Part shown: one piece after another, positions 24,131-36,671 of the stretch
How positions within the stretch are numbered: position 1 is the stretch's first letter
How the letters are laid out: every line of letters starts with the position of its first letter
Source of the DNA: Enoplosus armatus
Taxonomy: Eukaryota > Chordata > Actinopteri > Centrarchiformes > Enoplosidae
Assembly (NCBI RefSeq): GCF_043641665.1
Contig: NC_092191.1
Span: 23,698,581 to 23,762,580, forward strand
DNA length: 64,000 nucleotides
Direction: 5' to 3'
Program-made: the position numbers and the translations under genes
The notes under the pieces: model-generated
Database searches by the model: none
Told to the model about the DNA's origin: nothing
The model's input: the letters and a program-made list of their open reading frames with translations, nothing else

Positions 24131-24407
24131 ACACCCCGTCAGGTCTTTCTGGAGGCTACCTGTAGTTTGCAGACCATGTTCGAACTTGATCCATGTTTAA
24201 TTTCACAAATACTTAACAAATAGAAAAACACAAATTGTACCAATTAATTGATTTTTTTCCCAAAACAATAAATCTACTTTTCACATGGTCTAGGTTTGTC
24301 TGTCATAACTCTTTTTTTTTTTTTATGGGTTTAAACGATGCCACTCTAACGTTATAATTGAGGAGAGAATCGGCCTATTTTAGCCCTCCGGAGTCATATT
24401 TATTGAA

Positions 24408-25426
24408 TAAGTACACCAATCAGGCATATCATTATGACCACCTGCCTAATATTGTGTTGGTCTCCCTTTTGCTGCCAAAACAGCCCTGACCCTCCACTAG
24501 ACCCCTGATGGTGTGCTGTGGTATCTGGCACCAAGATGTTATTAGCAGATCCTTTTAAGTCCTGTAAATTGCGAGGTGGGGCCTCCATGGATCGGACTTG
24601 TTTGTCCAGCACATCCCACAGATGCTCGATTGGATTGAGATCTGGGGAATTTGGAGGCCAAGTCAACACCTCAAACTCGTTGTTCCTGAACCTTTTTTGC
24701 TTTGTGGCAGGGCGCATTATCCTGCTGAAAGAGGCCACAGCCATCAGGGAATATCGTTTCCATGAAAGGGTGTACATGGTCTGCAACAATGCTTAGGTAG
24801 GTGGTACGTGTCAAAGTAACATCCACATGGATGGCAGGACCCAAAGTTTCCCAGCAGAACATTGCCCAAAGCATCACACTGCCTCCGCCGGCTTGCCTTC
24901 TTCCCATAGTGCATCCTGGTGCCATGTGTTCCCCAAGTAAGCGACGCACACACACCCGGCCATCCACGTGACGTAAAAGAAAACGTGATTCATCAGACCA
25001 GGCCACCTTCTTCCATTGCTCCGTGGTCCAGTTCTGATGCTCACGTGCCCATTGTTGGCACTTTCGGCGGTGGACAGGGGTCAGCATGGGCACCCTGACT
25101 GGTCTGCGGCTATGCAGCCCCATACGCATCAAACTGCGATGCACTGTGTATTCTGACACCTTTCTATCAGAACAAGCATTAACTTCTTTGGCAACTTGAG
25201 CTACAGTAGCTCGTCTGTTGGATCGGACCACCTGGGCCAGCCTTCGCTCCCCACGTGCATCAGTGAGCCTTGGCCGCCCATGACCCTGTCGCCGGTTCAC
25301 CACTGTTACTTCCTTGGACCACTTTTGATAGATACTGACCACTGCAGACCGGGAACACCCCACAAGAGCTGCAGTTTTGGAGATGCTCTGACCCAGTCAT
25401 CTAGCCATCACAATTTGTCCCTTGTC
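24408..25426 (-). pseudogene. Tc1/mariner-like transposase relic, frameshifted and 5'-truncated
   Basis: Minus-strand DD34E transposase relic. The N-terminal HTH region, the catalytic SDESRF block (first Asp), the QDNAPCHKAK block (second Asp) and the WPPNSPDLNPIEHLWD block (Glu) are all recognisable. The last block lies in a different frame from the first 230 codons (24671-25363): bases are missing around 24,680-24,700 between the Asp2 and Glu blocks, so the protein cannot be made intact. The terminal repeat on the 3' side of the transposase starts near 24,411 (CACCAATCAGGCAT). The other end is lost at about 25,426, where the sequence switches to unrelated DNA. The left boundary of the triplicated segment falls inside this element at 25,041. 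Confidence 0.9.
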
Positions 25427-25659
25427 CCTTGCCCTCGTAGGCTACACACAGGGAGGAAAAGCAACAACTATGACTACAAGACATAACTTCCCTTCAGTGA
25501 TGGGCATGGAGATGATTAGACTCAGTTTCAAACAATTGTGTTATTCCTTTAATACGCTTTCCGTCGCTTCTCAATAGTTACCTCTGGAACTCTTGGACTA
25601 AACATGTTCCACGTCTCTGGCTGACAAACGTTGTCATCATGTTGTAATTAGGCTTTCTT

Positions 25660-25870
25660 ATAGACCCCTTTTTCTGTTCTGTAAATGTTATGCCTTTTTT
25701 TGTGGGCGGAGCTTGGGTGGAGGCAGAATAATTCCCCAAACACGTTAGCGAACGCTAGCCAGCAAGTTCTGTTGGCTTGTTGTTTAACGATGGCTGCAGA
25801 AAATACGAGTTTCTCTGAATATGTACGGCCACTCACTTGGTTCAAGTTAACATTAAACAATGGAACCTGA
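25660..25870. mobile_element. Dispersed DNA-transposon-like fragment (also at 4,080-4,200 inverted)
   Basis: The GGGCGGAGCTTGGGTGGAGG region here is matched in reverse complement near 4,095-4,125 in a pcca intron. It recurs in duplication copies 2 (about 38,326-38,540) and 3 (about 47,983-48,200). Non-coding; family not identified. Confidence 0.5.
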
Positions 25871-25993
25871 TTGGCCAACCTGTACACGTACATCTGCACA
25901 GACATTTACACCTAGCTTACCCGACAGAGAAACCAAGCGTGTATAGTCAAAAGAAACTGAGGGCGTGTAAATCTTTAGATGCCTATAACTATG

Positions 25994-26219
25994 TGGCATG
26001 GTGGCGCAGTGGTTAGCACTGTCGCACGGGAGGTAAAGCTGGTTAGAGCGGGTTCGGGGTTCTCCCGATGGAGACCAGCACCTTGCATGGCAGCTCGGTC
26101 GCCATCGGTGTGTGAATGTGTGAGTGAATGGGTGAATGAGACTTAGCTGTAAAGCACTTTGGGAACCGTGAAGGTTGAAAGGCGCTATATAAGTGAGATC
26201 ATTTACCATTTACCATTTA
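25994..26219 (+). mobile_element. tRNA-headed SINE, internally deleted (copy 1)
   Basis: Starts GGCATGGTGGCGCAGTGG, an A-box-like tRNA-derived head, and ends GGCGCTATATAAGTGAG followed by TTTACCA-type repeats, an L2-like SINE tail. The B-box section present in copy 3 is missing (46 bp absent after GGGGTTC), so Pol III competence is unlikely. Confidence 0.8.
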
Positions 26220-26483
26220 TGTCCTGAATGGTCAGGTTCAAGACTTGCAAATGCAAAGATTTAACAGATGAGTTTTGTCTCTGCCTTTCAGTATCTGAAA
26301 TGAGACCCGCTTTTCGACATAAGAGCATGGTTGCTACAATTCTGAGTTGGGGCTCTGGGTTTTCAGCATCTAGCTGGACTGGGACAGTCGCCGGAGGTGA
26401 GGTTGCATCCAGGTACACGGTTCCTGCAGCAGTGGCACCGGTACCAGCTTTAATCAATTCTACCCACAGAAGGATCGGGCCAC

Positions 26484-29400
26484 CAATGTGCCATTGTGAC
26501 ACAATAATGTATCATTATGACACAACGATGGGTGATTGCAGATGTTACCACCGGGGGCTGTGATGCAAAAGAAGCTGTTTTTGGTTACTATAAAAGGGGA
26601 TTGTGATGCAACAACAGTTGATTGTGTTGCAACAATGGACCATTCTAATGCAGCGATTAAGTCAGTGTGATGCAACAATGGGTCATTGTGTCGTAACAAC
26701 AGGTGATTGTAGATGCTACCACAGCAGACTGTGATGCAATAAAGCTGTATTTGAAGGATATAAAAGGGGACTGTGATGCAATGACAGTTGATTGTGATGC
26801 AAAATGTGTCATTGTGATGCAATAATTGATTATTGTGATGCAACAACATGTCATTGTGACGCTACAATGGGTAATTGTAGATGCTTGCACAGGGGATTGT
26901 GATGCAACAAAAGCTGTTTGTGGATGTTATAGAAGTGGATTGTTATGCTACATCGGGTAATTGTGATACAACAATGTGTCATTGTGATACAACAATTGGT
27001 CATTGTGGATGTTACATTGCGGGACTGTGATGCAAACAAAGCTGCTTGTGGATGCTATAAAAGAGGATTGTGATGCAACAATGTGTCATTGTGATGCAAC
27101 AAATTCTGCTTGTGGACACTATAAAATAGGATTGTTATGCTACATCAGGTAAATGTTATTCAACAATGTGTAATTGTGATGCAATAATGGATTATTGTGA
27201 GGCAACAATGTGTCATTGTGACGCAACAAAGGGTAATTGTAGATGCTACCACAGGGGATGCTATAAAAGGGTTGTGGCACTGTTATAGTGTTCCATTGTG
27301 TTGAAACAATGGGTCATTTTGATGCAACAATGCGTCATTGTGATCCAACAATTGGTCATTGTGGATGTTACATTGCGGGATTGTGATTCAAACAAAGCTG
27401 CTTGTGGATGCTATAAAAATGTATTGTTATGCTACAACAGGTAATTATGATGCAACAATGTGTCATTCTGATGTAACAACGGGTCATTGTGATGCAAAAT
27501 GTGTCATTATGATACAACAATGGGTCATTATGATACAACAATGGGTCATTATGATGCAACAATGGGTGATTGTGATGCAACAATGGGTGATTGTGATGCA
27601 ACAATGTGTCATTGTGATGCAACAATGGGTGATTGTGATGCAACAATGGGTGATTGTGATGCAACAACGGGTCATTGTGATGCAACAATGGGTGATTGTG
27701 ATGCAACAACGGGTCATTGTGATGCAATAATGGATTATTATGATACCACCATGTGTCATTGTGTCGTAACAACAGGTGATTGTAGATGCTACCAGACTGT
27801 GAAGCAATAAAGCTGTTTTTGAAGGACATAAAAGTTATGTGATGCAAAATGTGTCATTATGATACAACAATGGGTCATTATGATACAACAATGTGTCATT
27901 GTGATGAAATAATGTGTCATTGTGATCCAACAATTGGTCATTGTGGATGTTACATTGCGGGACTGTGATGCAAACAAAGCTGCTTGTGGATGCTATAAAA
28001 GGGGATTGTTATGCTACATCAGGTAACTGTGATGCAACAATGAGTCATTGTGACGTGATAAAGGATCATTATGGTGCAACAACGTGTCACTGTGACACTG
28101 CAATGGGTAATTGTAGATGCTACCAAAGGGGATGCTATAAAAGGGTTGTGACACTGTTATAGTGTTCCATTGTGTTGAAACAATGGGTCATTTTGATGCA
28201 ACAATGCGTCATTGTGATCCAACAATTGGTCATTGTGGATGTTACATTGCGGGATTGTGATTCAAACAAAGCTGCTTGTGGATGCTATAAAAATGTATTG
28301 TTATGCTACAACAGGTAATTATGATGCAACAATGTGTCATTCTGATGTAACAACGGGTCATTGTGATGCAAAATGTGTCATTATGATACAACAATGGGTC
28401 ATTATGATACAACAATGGGTCATTATGATGCAACAATGGGTGATTGTGATGCAACAATGTGTCATTGTGATGCAACAATGGGTCATTGTGATGCAATAAT
28501 GGATTATTATGATACCACCATGTGTCATTGTGTCGTAACAACAGGTGATTGTAGATGCTACCAGACTGTGATGCAATAAAGCTGTTTTTGAAGGACATAA
28601 AAGTTATGTGATGCAAAATGTGTCATTATGATACAACAATGGGTCATTATGATACAACAATGTGTCATTGTGATGAAATAATGTGTCATTGTGATCCAAC
28701 AATTGGTCATTGTGGATGTTACATTGCGGGACTGTGATGCAAACAAAGCTGCTTGTGGATGCTATAAAAGGGGATTGTTATGCTACATCAGGTAACTATG
28801 ATGCAACAATGAGTCATTGTGACGTGATAAAGGATCATTATGGTGCAACAACGTGTCACTGTGACACTGCAATGGGTAATTGTAGATGCTACCAAAGGGG
28901 ACTGTGATGCAACACCTTTGTGGATGCCATAAAAGGGTTGTGACACTGTTATAGTGTTCCATTGTGTTGCAACAATGGGCCATTCTGATGTAACAATGGG
29001 TCCTTGTGACGTAATGATTGGTCATTGTGGATATTACATTAGTTTAGGTTGTGATGCAACAACGTGTCATTGTGACGCTACAATGGGTAATTGTAGATGC
29101 TTGCACAGGGGATTGTGATGCAACAAAAGCTGTTTGTGGATGTTATAGAAGTGGATTGTTATGCTACATCAGGTAATTGTGATACAACAATGTGTCATTG
29201 TGATCCAACAATTGGTCATTGTGGATGTTACATTGCGGGACTGTGATGCAAACAAAGCTGCTTGTGGATGCTATAAAAGAGGATTGTGATGCAACAATGT
29301 GTCATTGTGATGCAACAAATTCTGCTTGTGGACACTATAAAATAGGATTGTTATGCTACATCAGGTAAATGTTATACAACAATGTGTAATTGTGATGCAA

Positions 29401-32400
29401 TAATGGATTATTGTGAGGCAACAATGTGTCATTGTGACGCAACAAAGGGTAATTGTAGATGCTACCACAGGGGATGCTATAAAAGGGTTGTGACACTGTT
29501 ATAGTGTTCCATTGTGTTGAAACAATGGGTCATTTTGATGCAACAATGCGTCATTGTGATCCAACAATTGGTCATTGTGGATGTTACATTGCGGGATTGT
29601 GATTCAAACAAAGCTGCTTGTGGATGCTATAGGAATGTATTGTTATGCTACAACAGGTAATTATGATGCAACAATGTGTCATTCTGATGTAACAACGGGT
29701 CATTGTGATGCAAAATGTGTCATTATGATGCAACAATGGGTCATTATGATACAACAATGGGTGATTGTGATGCAACAATGGGTGATTGTGATGCAACAAT
29801 GTGTCAATGTGATGCAACAATGTGTCATTGTGATGCAACAATGGGTGATTGTAATGCAACAATGGGTGATTGTGATGCAATAATGGATTATTATGATACC
29901 ACCATGTGTCATTGTGTCGTAACAACAGGTGATTGTAGATGCTACCACAGCAGACTGTGATGCAATAAAGCTGTTTTTGAAGGACATAAAAGTTATGTGA
30001 TGCAAAATGTGTCATTATGATACAACAATGGGTCATTATGATACAACAATGTGTCATTGTGATGAAATAATGTGTCATTGTGATCCAACAATTGGTCATT
30101 GTGGATGTTACATTGCGGGACTGTGATGCAAACAAAGCTGCTTGTGGATGCTATAAAAGGGGATTGTTATGCTACATCAGGTAACTGTGATGCAACAATG
30201 AGTCATTGTGACGTGATAAAGGATCATTATGGTGCAACAACGTGTCACTGTGACACTGCAATGGGTAATTGTAGATGCTACCAAAGGGGACTGTGATGCA
30301 ACACGTTTGTGGATGCCATAAAAGGGTTGTGACACTGTTATAGTGTTCCATTGTGTTGCAACAATGGGCCATTCTGATGTAACAATGGGCCCTTGTGACG
30401 TAATGATTGGTCATTGTGGATATTACATTAGTTTAGGTTGTGATGCAACAATGTGTCATTTTTTAATTATCCAAAGGTGATCGTGGATGTTGCATTTGGG
30501 GATAGTGATGCAACAACAGCTGCTTGTGGATGACATAAAAGGGGATTGTTATGCTACATCAGGTAATTGTGATACAACAATGTGTCATTGTGATGCAACA
30601 AAAGGTGATCGTGGATGCTATAGATAAGGATTGTTTTGCTACAAAAGGTATTTGTGATACAACAATGGGTGATTGTGATGCAATAATGGATTATTATGAT
30701 ACCACCATGTGTCATTGTGATGCAACAAAGGGTAATTGTAGATGCTACCACAGGGGATGCTATAAAAGGGTTGTGGCACTGTTATAGTGTTCCATTGTGT
30801 TGAAACAATGGGTCATTTTGATGCAACAATGCGTCATTGTGATCCAACAATTGGTCATTGTGGATGTTACATTGCGGGATTGTGATTCAAACAAAGCTGC
30901 TTGTGGATGCTATAAAAATGTATTGTTGTGCTACAACAGGTAATTATGATGCAACAATGTGTCATTCTGATGAAATAACGGGTCATTGTGATGCAACAAT
31001 GTGTCATTCTGATGAAACAACGGGTCATTGTGATGCAACAATGGGTCATTATGATGCAACAATGGGTCATTATGATACAACAATGTGTCATTGTGATGCA
31101 ACAATGGGTGATTGTGATGCAATTATGGATTATTATGATACCACCATGTGTCATTGTGTCGTAACAACAGGTGATTGTAGATGCTACCACAGCAGACTGT
31201 GATGCAATAAAGCCTTTTGAAGGACATAAAAGTTATGTGATGCAAAATGTGTCATTGTGATCCAACAATGTGTCATTATGATACAACAATGGGTCATTAT
31301 GATACAACAATGTGTCATTGTGATCCAACAATGTGTCATTATGATACAACAATGGGTCATTATGATACAACAATGTGTCATTGTGATGAAATAATGTGTC
31401 ATTGTGATCCAACAATTGGTCATTGTGGATGTTACATTGCGGGACTGTGATGCAAACAAAGCTGCTTGTGGATGCTATAAAAGGGGATTGTTATGCTACA
31501 TCAGGTAACTGTGATGCAACAATGAGTCATTGTGACGTGATAAAGGATCATTATGGTGCAACAACGTGTCACTGTGACACTGCAATGGGTAATTGTAGAT
31601 GCTACCAAAGGGGTTGCTATAAAAGGGTTATGACACTGTTATAGTGTTCCATTGTGTTGAAACAATGGGTCATTTTGATGCAACAATGCGTCATTGTGAT
31701 CCAACAATTGGTCATTGTGGATGTTACATTGCGGGATTGTGATTCAAACAAAGCTGCTTGTGGATGCTATAAAAATGTATTGTTATGCTACAACAGGTAA
31801 TTATGATGCAACAATGTGTCATTCTGATGTAACAACGGGTCATTGTGATGCAAAATGTGTCATTATGATACAACAATGGGTCATTATGATGCAACAATGG
31901 GTGATTGTGATGCAACAATGGGTGATTGTGATGCAACAACGGGTCATTGTGATGCAATAATGGATTATTATGATACCACCATGTGTCATTGTGTCGTAAC
32001 AACAGGTGATTGTAGATGCTACCAGACTGTGATGCAATAAAGCTGTTTTTGAAGGACATAAAAGGTATGTGATGCAAAATGTGTCATTGTGATGAAATAA
32101 TGTGTCATTGTGATCCAACAATTGGTCATTGTGGATGTTACATTGCGGGACTGTGATGCAAACAAAGCTGCTTGTGGATGCTATAAAAGGGGATTGTTAT
32201 GCTACATCAGGTAATTATGATGCAACAATGAGTCATTGTGACGTGATAAAGGATCATTATGGTGCAACAACTTGTCACTGTGACACTGCAATGGGTAATT
32301 GTAGATGCTACCAAAGGGGACTGTGATGTAACACGTGTTATAGTGTTCCATTGTGTTGCAACAATGGGCCATTCTGATGTAACAATGGGTCCTTGTGATG

Positions 32401-33890
32401 TAATGATTGGTCATTGTGGATATTACATTAGTTTAGGTTGTGATGCAACAATGTGTCATTTTTTAATTATCCAAAGGTGATCGTGGATGTTGCATTTGGG
32501 GATAGTGATGCAACAACAGCTGCGTGTGGATGACATAAAAGGGGATTGTTATGCTACATCAGGTAATTGTGATACAACAATGTGTCATTGTGATGCAACA
32601 AAAGGTGATCGTGGATGCTATAGATAAGGATTGTTTTGCTACAAAAGGTATTTGTGATACAACAATGGGTGATTGTGATGCAATAATGGATTATTATGAT
32701 ACCACCATGTGTCACTGTGACGCAACAAAGGGTAATTGTAGATGCTACCACAGGGGATGCTATAAAAGGGTTGTGACACTGTTATAGTGTTCCATTGTGT
32801 TGAAACAATGGGTCATTTTGATGCAACAATGCGTCATTGTGATCCAACAATGCGTCATTGTGATCCAACAATTGGTCATTGTGGATGTTACATTGCGGGA
32901 TTGTGATTCAAACAAAGCTGCTTGTGGATGCTATAAAAATGTATTGTTATGCTACGACAGGTAATTATGATGCAACAATGTGTCATTCTGATGTAACAAC
33001 GGGTCATTGTGATGCAAAATGTGTCATTGTGATGCAACAATGGGTCATTATGATACAACAATGTGTCATTGTGATGCAACAATGGGTGATTGTTATGCAA
33101 TAATGGGTTATTATGATACCACCATGTGTCATTGTGTCGTAACAACAGGTGATTGTAGATGCTACCACAGCAGACTGTGATGCAATAAAGCTGTTTTTGA
33201 AGGACATAAAAGTTATGTGATGCAAAATGTGTCATTATGATACAACAATGTGTCATTGTGATCCAACAATTGGTCATTGTGGATGTTACATTGCGGGACT
33301 GTGATGCAAACAAAGCTGCTTGTGGATGCTATAAAAATGTATTTTTATGCTACAACAGGTAATTATGATGCAACAATGTGTCATTCTGATGTAACAACGG
33401 GTCATTGTGATGCAAAATGTGTCATTATGATGCAACAATGTGTCATTGTGATGTAACAACGGGTCATTTTGATGCAAAATGTGTCATTATGATGCAACAA
33501 TGTGTCATTGTGATGCAACAATGGGTGATTGTGATGCAATAATGGCTTATTATTATGCATTCATGTGTCACTGTGATGCAACAATGGGTGACAGTAGATG
33601 CTACCACAGGGGACTGAAATTGAAAAAAAAGCTGCTTGTGGATGCTATAAAAGAGGATTGTGATGCAACAATGTGTCATTGTGGATGTCACATTGCGGGA
33701 TAGTTATGCAACAAAAGCTGTGAACAGGTAAGTGTGATGCAACAACGTGTCATTGTGACGCTGCAATGGGTGATAGTAGATGCTACCAAAGGGGACTGTG
33801 ATGCAACACGTTTGTGGATGCCATAAAAGGGTTGTGACACTGTTATAGTGTTCCATTGTGTTGAAACAATGGGTCATTCTGATGCAATAC
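26484..33890. repeat. Higher-order satellite array 1 (about 21-bp monomer, 7.4 kb)
   Basis: Built from variants of a roughly 21-bp monomer (GTGATGCAACAATGGGTCATT), clearest at about 27,497-27,760. Monomers are embedded in longer units bounded by a TTGCGGGA(C/T)TGTGAT header and the AAAGCTGCTTGTGGATGCTATAAAA block, which recurs at roughly 27,030, 27,390, 27,970, 28,260, 28,740, 29,250, 29,610, 30,130, 30,890, 31,450, 31,750, 32,160, 32,910 and 33,310. Two header types alternate in part (ACTGTGATGC with TATAAAAGGGG, and ATTGTGATTC with TATAAAAATG), so this is a higher-order repeat with variable unit length. Long open frames on both strands follow from a period divisible by three without stops and are not genes. 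Confidence 0.95.
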
Positions 33891-34217
33891 ATATACAAAT
33901 GCACAAATTAATATGACTTTACATGTATTTGTCCTGGTAAAACTATTTACATGTGTAAAACCTATATCATTTTTGTGTGAAATTAAAACACGTGGTCACA
34001 GAGCAGAGTTATGCGTACATACATCCATAAAGAGAGACACATTTGATCGTTCCTAGTGTAACTCATAAGTATTCTTACCATGACAAATCAGGTGCATGTG
34101 TCTTTAACCTATTAGGGCAAAAATGAAATGAAGTAATAAACCAGTTCTGTTTATTGGTCAACAATTCCCTCATCACTTATTGTCACTGATAGATTGGAAG
34201 GCAAAAGATCAACTAAA

Positions 34218-34260
<43 letters not shown>

Positions 34261-34330
34261 AGACTGTCTCAGGGCAAGTTATAAAGGATCGTCATTGGTA
34301 CTTTTTTTCTACAAAAAAACTTTCTTTTAA

Positions 34331-34505
34331 ATGATCTCACTAATATAGTGCTTCACAACCTTCTCGGTTCCCAAAAGCGCTTTACAGATAAGGTCTCACT
34401 CACCCATTCACACACCCATGGCTGCCATGCAAAGTGCTGGTCTCCATCAGGAGCCCCTCATTCTACCCTGCTCTACAGTGCTAACCGCTGCACCACCGTG
34501 CTACC
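34331..34505 (-). mobile_element. tRNA-headed SINE, inverted orientation (copy 1)
   Basis: Reads as the reverse complement of the SINE family at 25,994: AAATGATCTCACTAATATAG at the tail side and GCTAACCGCTGCACCACCG at the tRNA-head side. It lies on the far side of the satellite in opposite orientation to the + SINE. Equivalent insertions are at about 43,997-44,170 and 57,731-57,905. Confidence 0.78.
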
Positions 34506-36652
34506 CACACCCTGGGGCACCCAAAGCATCCATATTGCACTTTCTAAACCAGATCCTATTAAAGCACCCCTCATGTAGAGATCGGTGGCTCTTACATGCA
34601 TTTGATATTGCAGGAGGGCCTGTCTTAAAGAAGTAAATTCGAGAGGGGAACGGTACTCTGCATCGACTAAGTATATATGTAATGCAATTCCACAAACTAC
34701 TTAAAATCTCCCAAGGATGCACTCCACAGCCATACAGTGTGTTGCCTCCACCTCTTACGTCAATCAGGAGACAATGTGGTGTGACGTAAAATATTCCTCC
34801 CAGTAAATGTGCAGTGTGGTAGCAATGCGTGACTTGTCTCTGTAGGAGAAGGTGGAAGTTGTGCTACGGCGGCGTCTTCCATGGAGAAGCAGCTGTCCAT
34901 AACCTCGGTGAAGCCAGCGACACGATGGACCAAGGCGGCTGGGAAGATCTGACGGACTCATTTATGTTCAAAGTCATATCTGAGTCTGACTATGCAACGT
35001 TCCCTGGGGGATGTGTAGAAAAACAAAACCTGAAATGAGTGCCTCTTTGGAGGAACGCAGTTGAACTGAGTGAATTGAATTCAGTCAAAAAGATGGAGAT
35101 GAAGGCACTTGCTGTTTTCTTTATATATTTACTTTATTTGCTTGTTCCATCATTCTATGAAATGTATTTAGAATATATTGACTAGATAGTATATTGACTA
35201 GATAGTAGTGACTAGAAGTACACATAGTACTGACTAAATGATAAAGAAATAATTATTTAAATGATGGATAAATAATAATATTGAATAATGAACGTAAATA
35301 CACTAGAATATACTGAAAGTATGCATGTGACTTGGGGACAAACATCTACTTTGTATCTACATTATATGGACAGTATATACTGTATGTGCATAGTAGTAAC
35401 ACATTGCACATGTGGTATAAAAAGGTATATTGTATTGTATTGTATATTTAATTAATGAAAGGTTGTTTTAAATATATACGTCCCCATTATATTTAGTGGA
35501 GCACAGATCCATTATATTCACTTATCCCCGCCCATTGGGTGTCCAGCCCCGCTTATTTCTGACCCCCAGGTTGAGGTATACCAGCTTCCCAGTATGAACA
35601 CTTGCTTTTTCAAATCATGTCCTAAAAAAGTTGTAAAAATGCACTAACAGCCGAATCCACTCTGTTTTGGTCCATCCCTGCAGGTCCACTCTGGAATACG
35701 TAACAGCAGGAAAACACACAGTGGTCAAAGTTGGTGGAAACATCCGATAAAGAATCATTAGAAGACATTTTGATGACAAACCACAGTCCAAGTCCAAGTA
35801 CAGACAGATGTGCTTTATTAGCTCCAGCTCCTCTACAGCTTAGTGAGCCGGGAAGGCCGTCACAGTGGACCTTTTCATTGGCCGGTATCAGCCACTGCGA
35901 TTTTACTTCACGTCATTTTTTTTTCTCTCTCCGATGCAAGTTTACAGTATGTCTGCTACTTCCAGGGCAACGCCAAATCAGTGGAGTAAAAAAAAAATAC
36001 AGCAAGTACTTTATTCTCAAATGTGTATTTTTCTACGATCACCAGGTCTGCGAGCCAACACAAGATAAATAGTGACAGATGGTTTCCATCGCAACACAGG
36101 AATTACAAGCCTTCATATTCAAGATTTTCAGTATTCCGTTTCTGGTGTCTGGTGGTTACCACGGGGGAATCCTGCAGCAAGTGCTGTAGAAGGAAGTACC
36201 AGAAAACAGCAGAGACAGCAATTCTGATACAAATGTCCGTCTCTCTTTGTGACATTAAAAAATGTTCTAAAAGGTTCAAAACGTTTTCTGAGATGGCAGT
36301 CGGAAGATCAACCGTGCAGGTGTTAACGGGTAGTGACGAAACAGCTGAAGACGCTCCTGAGAGCACGGCTGGATTAATCCACCACCCTACAGGACCCACT
36401 TTAAGGCCCGAATCCTTTGACATTGTGCCTTCGTGGTTCTTATTCCCAATTTATTTGCAAATCGCACAAATGACCACAAAAGCGGACTGCTGGTGTGAAA
36501 AGATACAGGACGTTCCTGGGCTACATTTGATTGAGAAGTTTGGCGTCATAACGGCAGCCGAACTGCTGTCGCTGCTATTTCAGTCACATACTGTATCAAC
36601 AAGCACATTTACTATTGTGTAGTAACACAGAGTCAATCGACCCTGGTGAGAC

Positions 36653-36671
36653 CACGTGTGCAGACCACGTG
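36653..36671. promoter_or_regulatory. Paired CACGTG E-boxes (copy 1; also 46,337-46,355 and 60,072-60,090)
   Basis: Two palindromic CACGTG words 13 bp apart, centre to centre, within a repeated ACCACGTGTGCAG. Such boxes bind bHLH-ZIP factors (USF, MYC/MAX, TFE). Identical in all three duplication copies. Confidence 0.4.

Noticed and set aside
24671..25363. Intact Tc1 transposase gene
   Set aside because: The 230-codon frame stops after the second catalytic Asp; the Glu block lies in another frame, and one transposon end is missing.
27359..33703. Many 60-183 codon ORFs on both strands in the satellite arrays
   Set aside because: They are heptad translations of the 21-bp monomer, overlap each other in several frames and strands, and match no protein family. 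They are by-products of the repeat period.
35731..36072. 113-codon ORF in the duplicated unit
   Set aside because: Low-complexity Ser/Phe-rich translation overlapping another open frame, no homologue recognised, and unaffected by selection that can be judged from such young copies.
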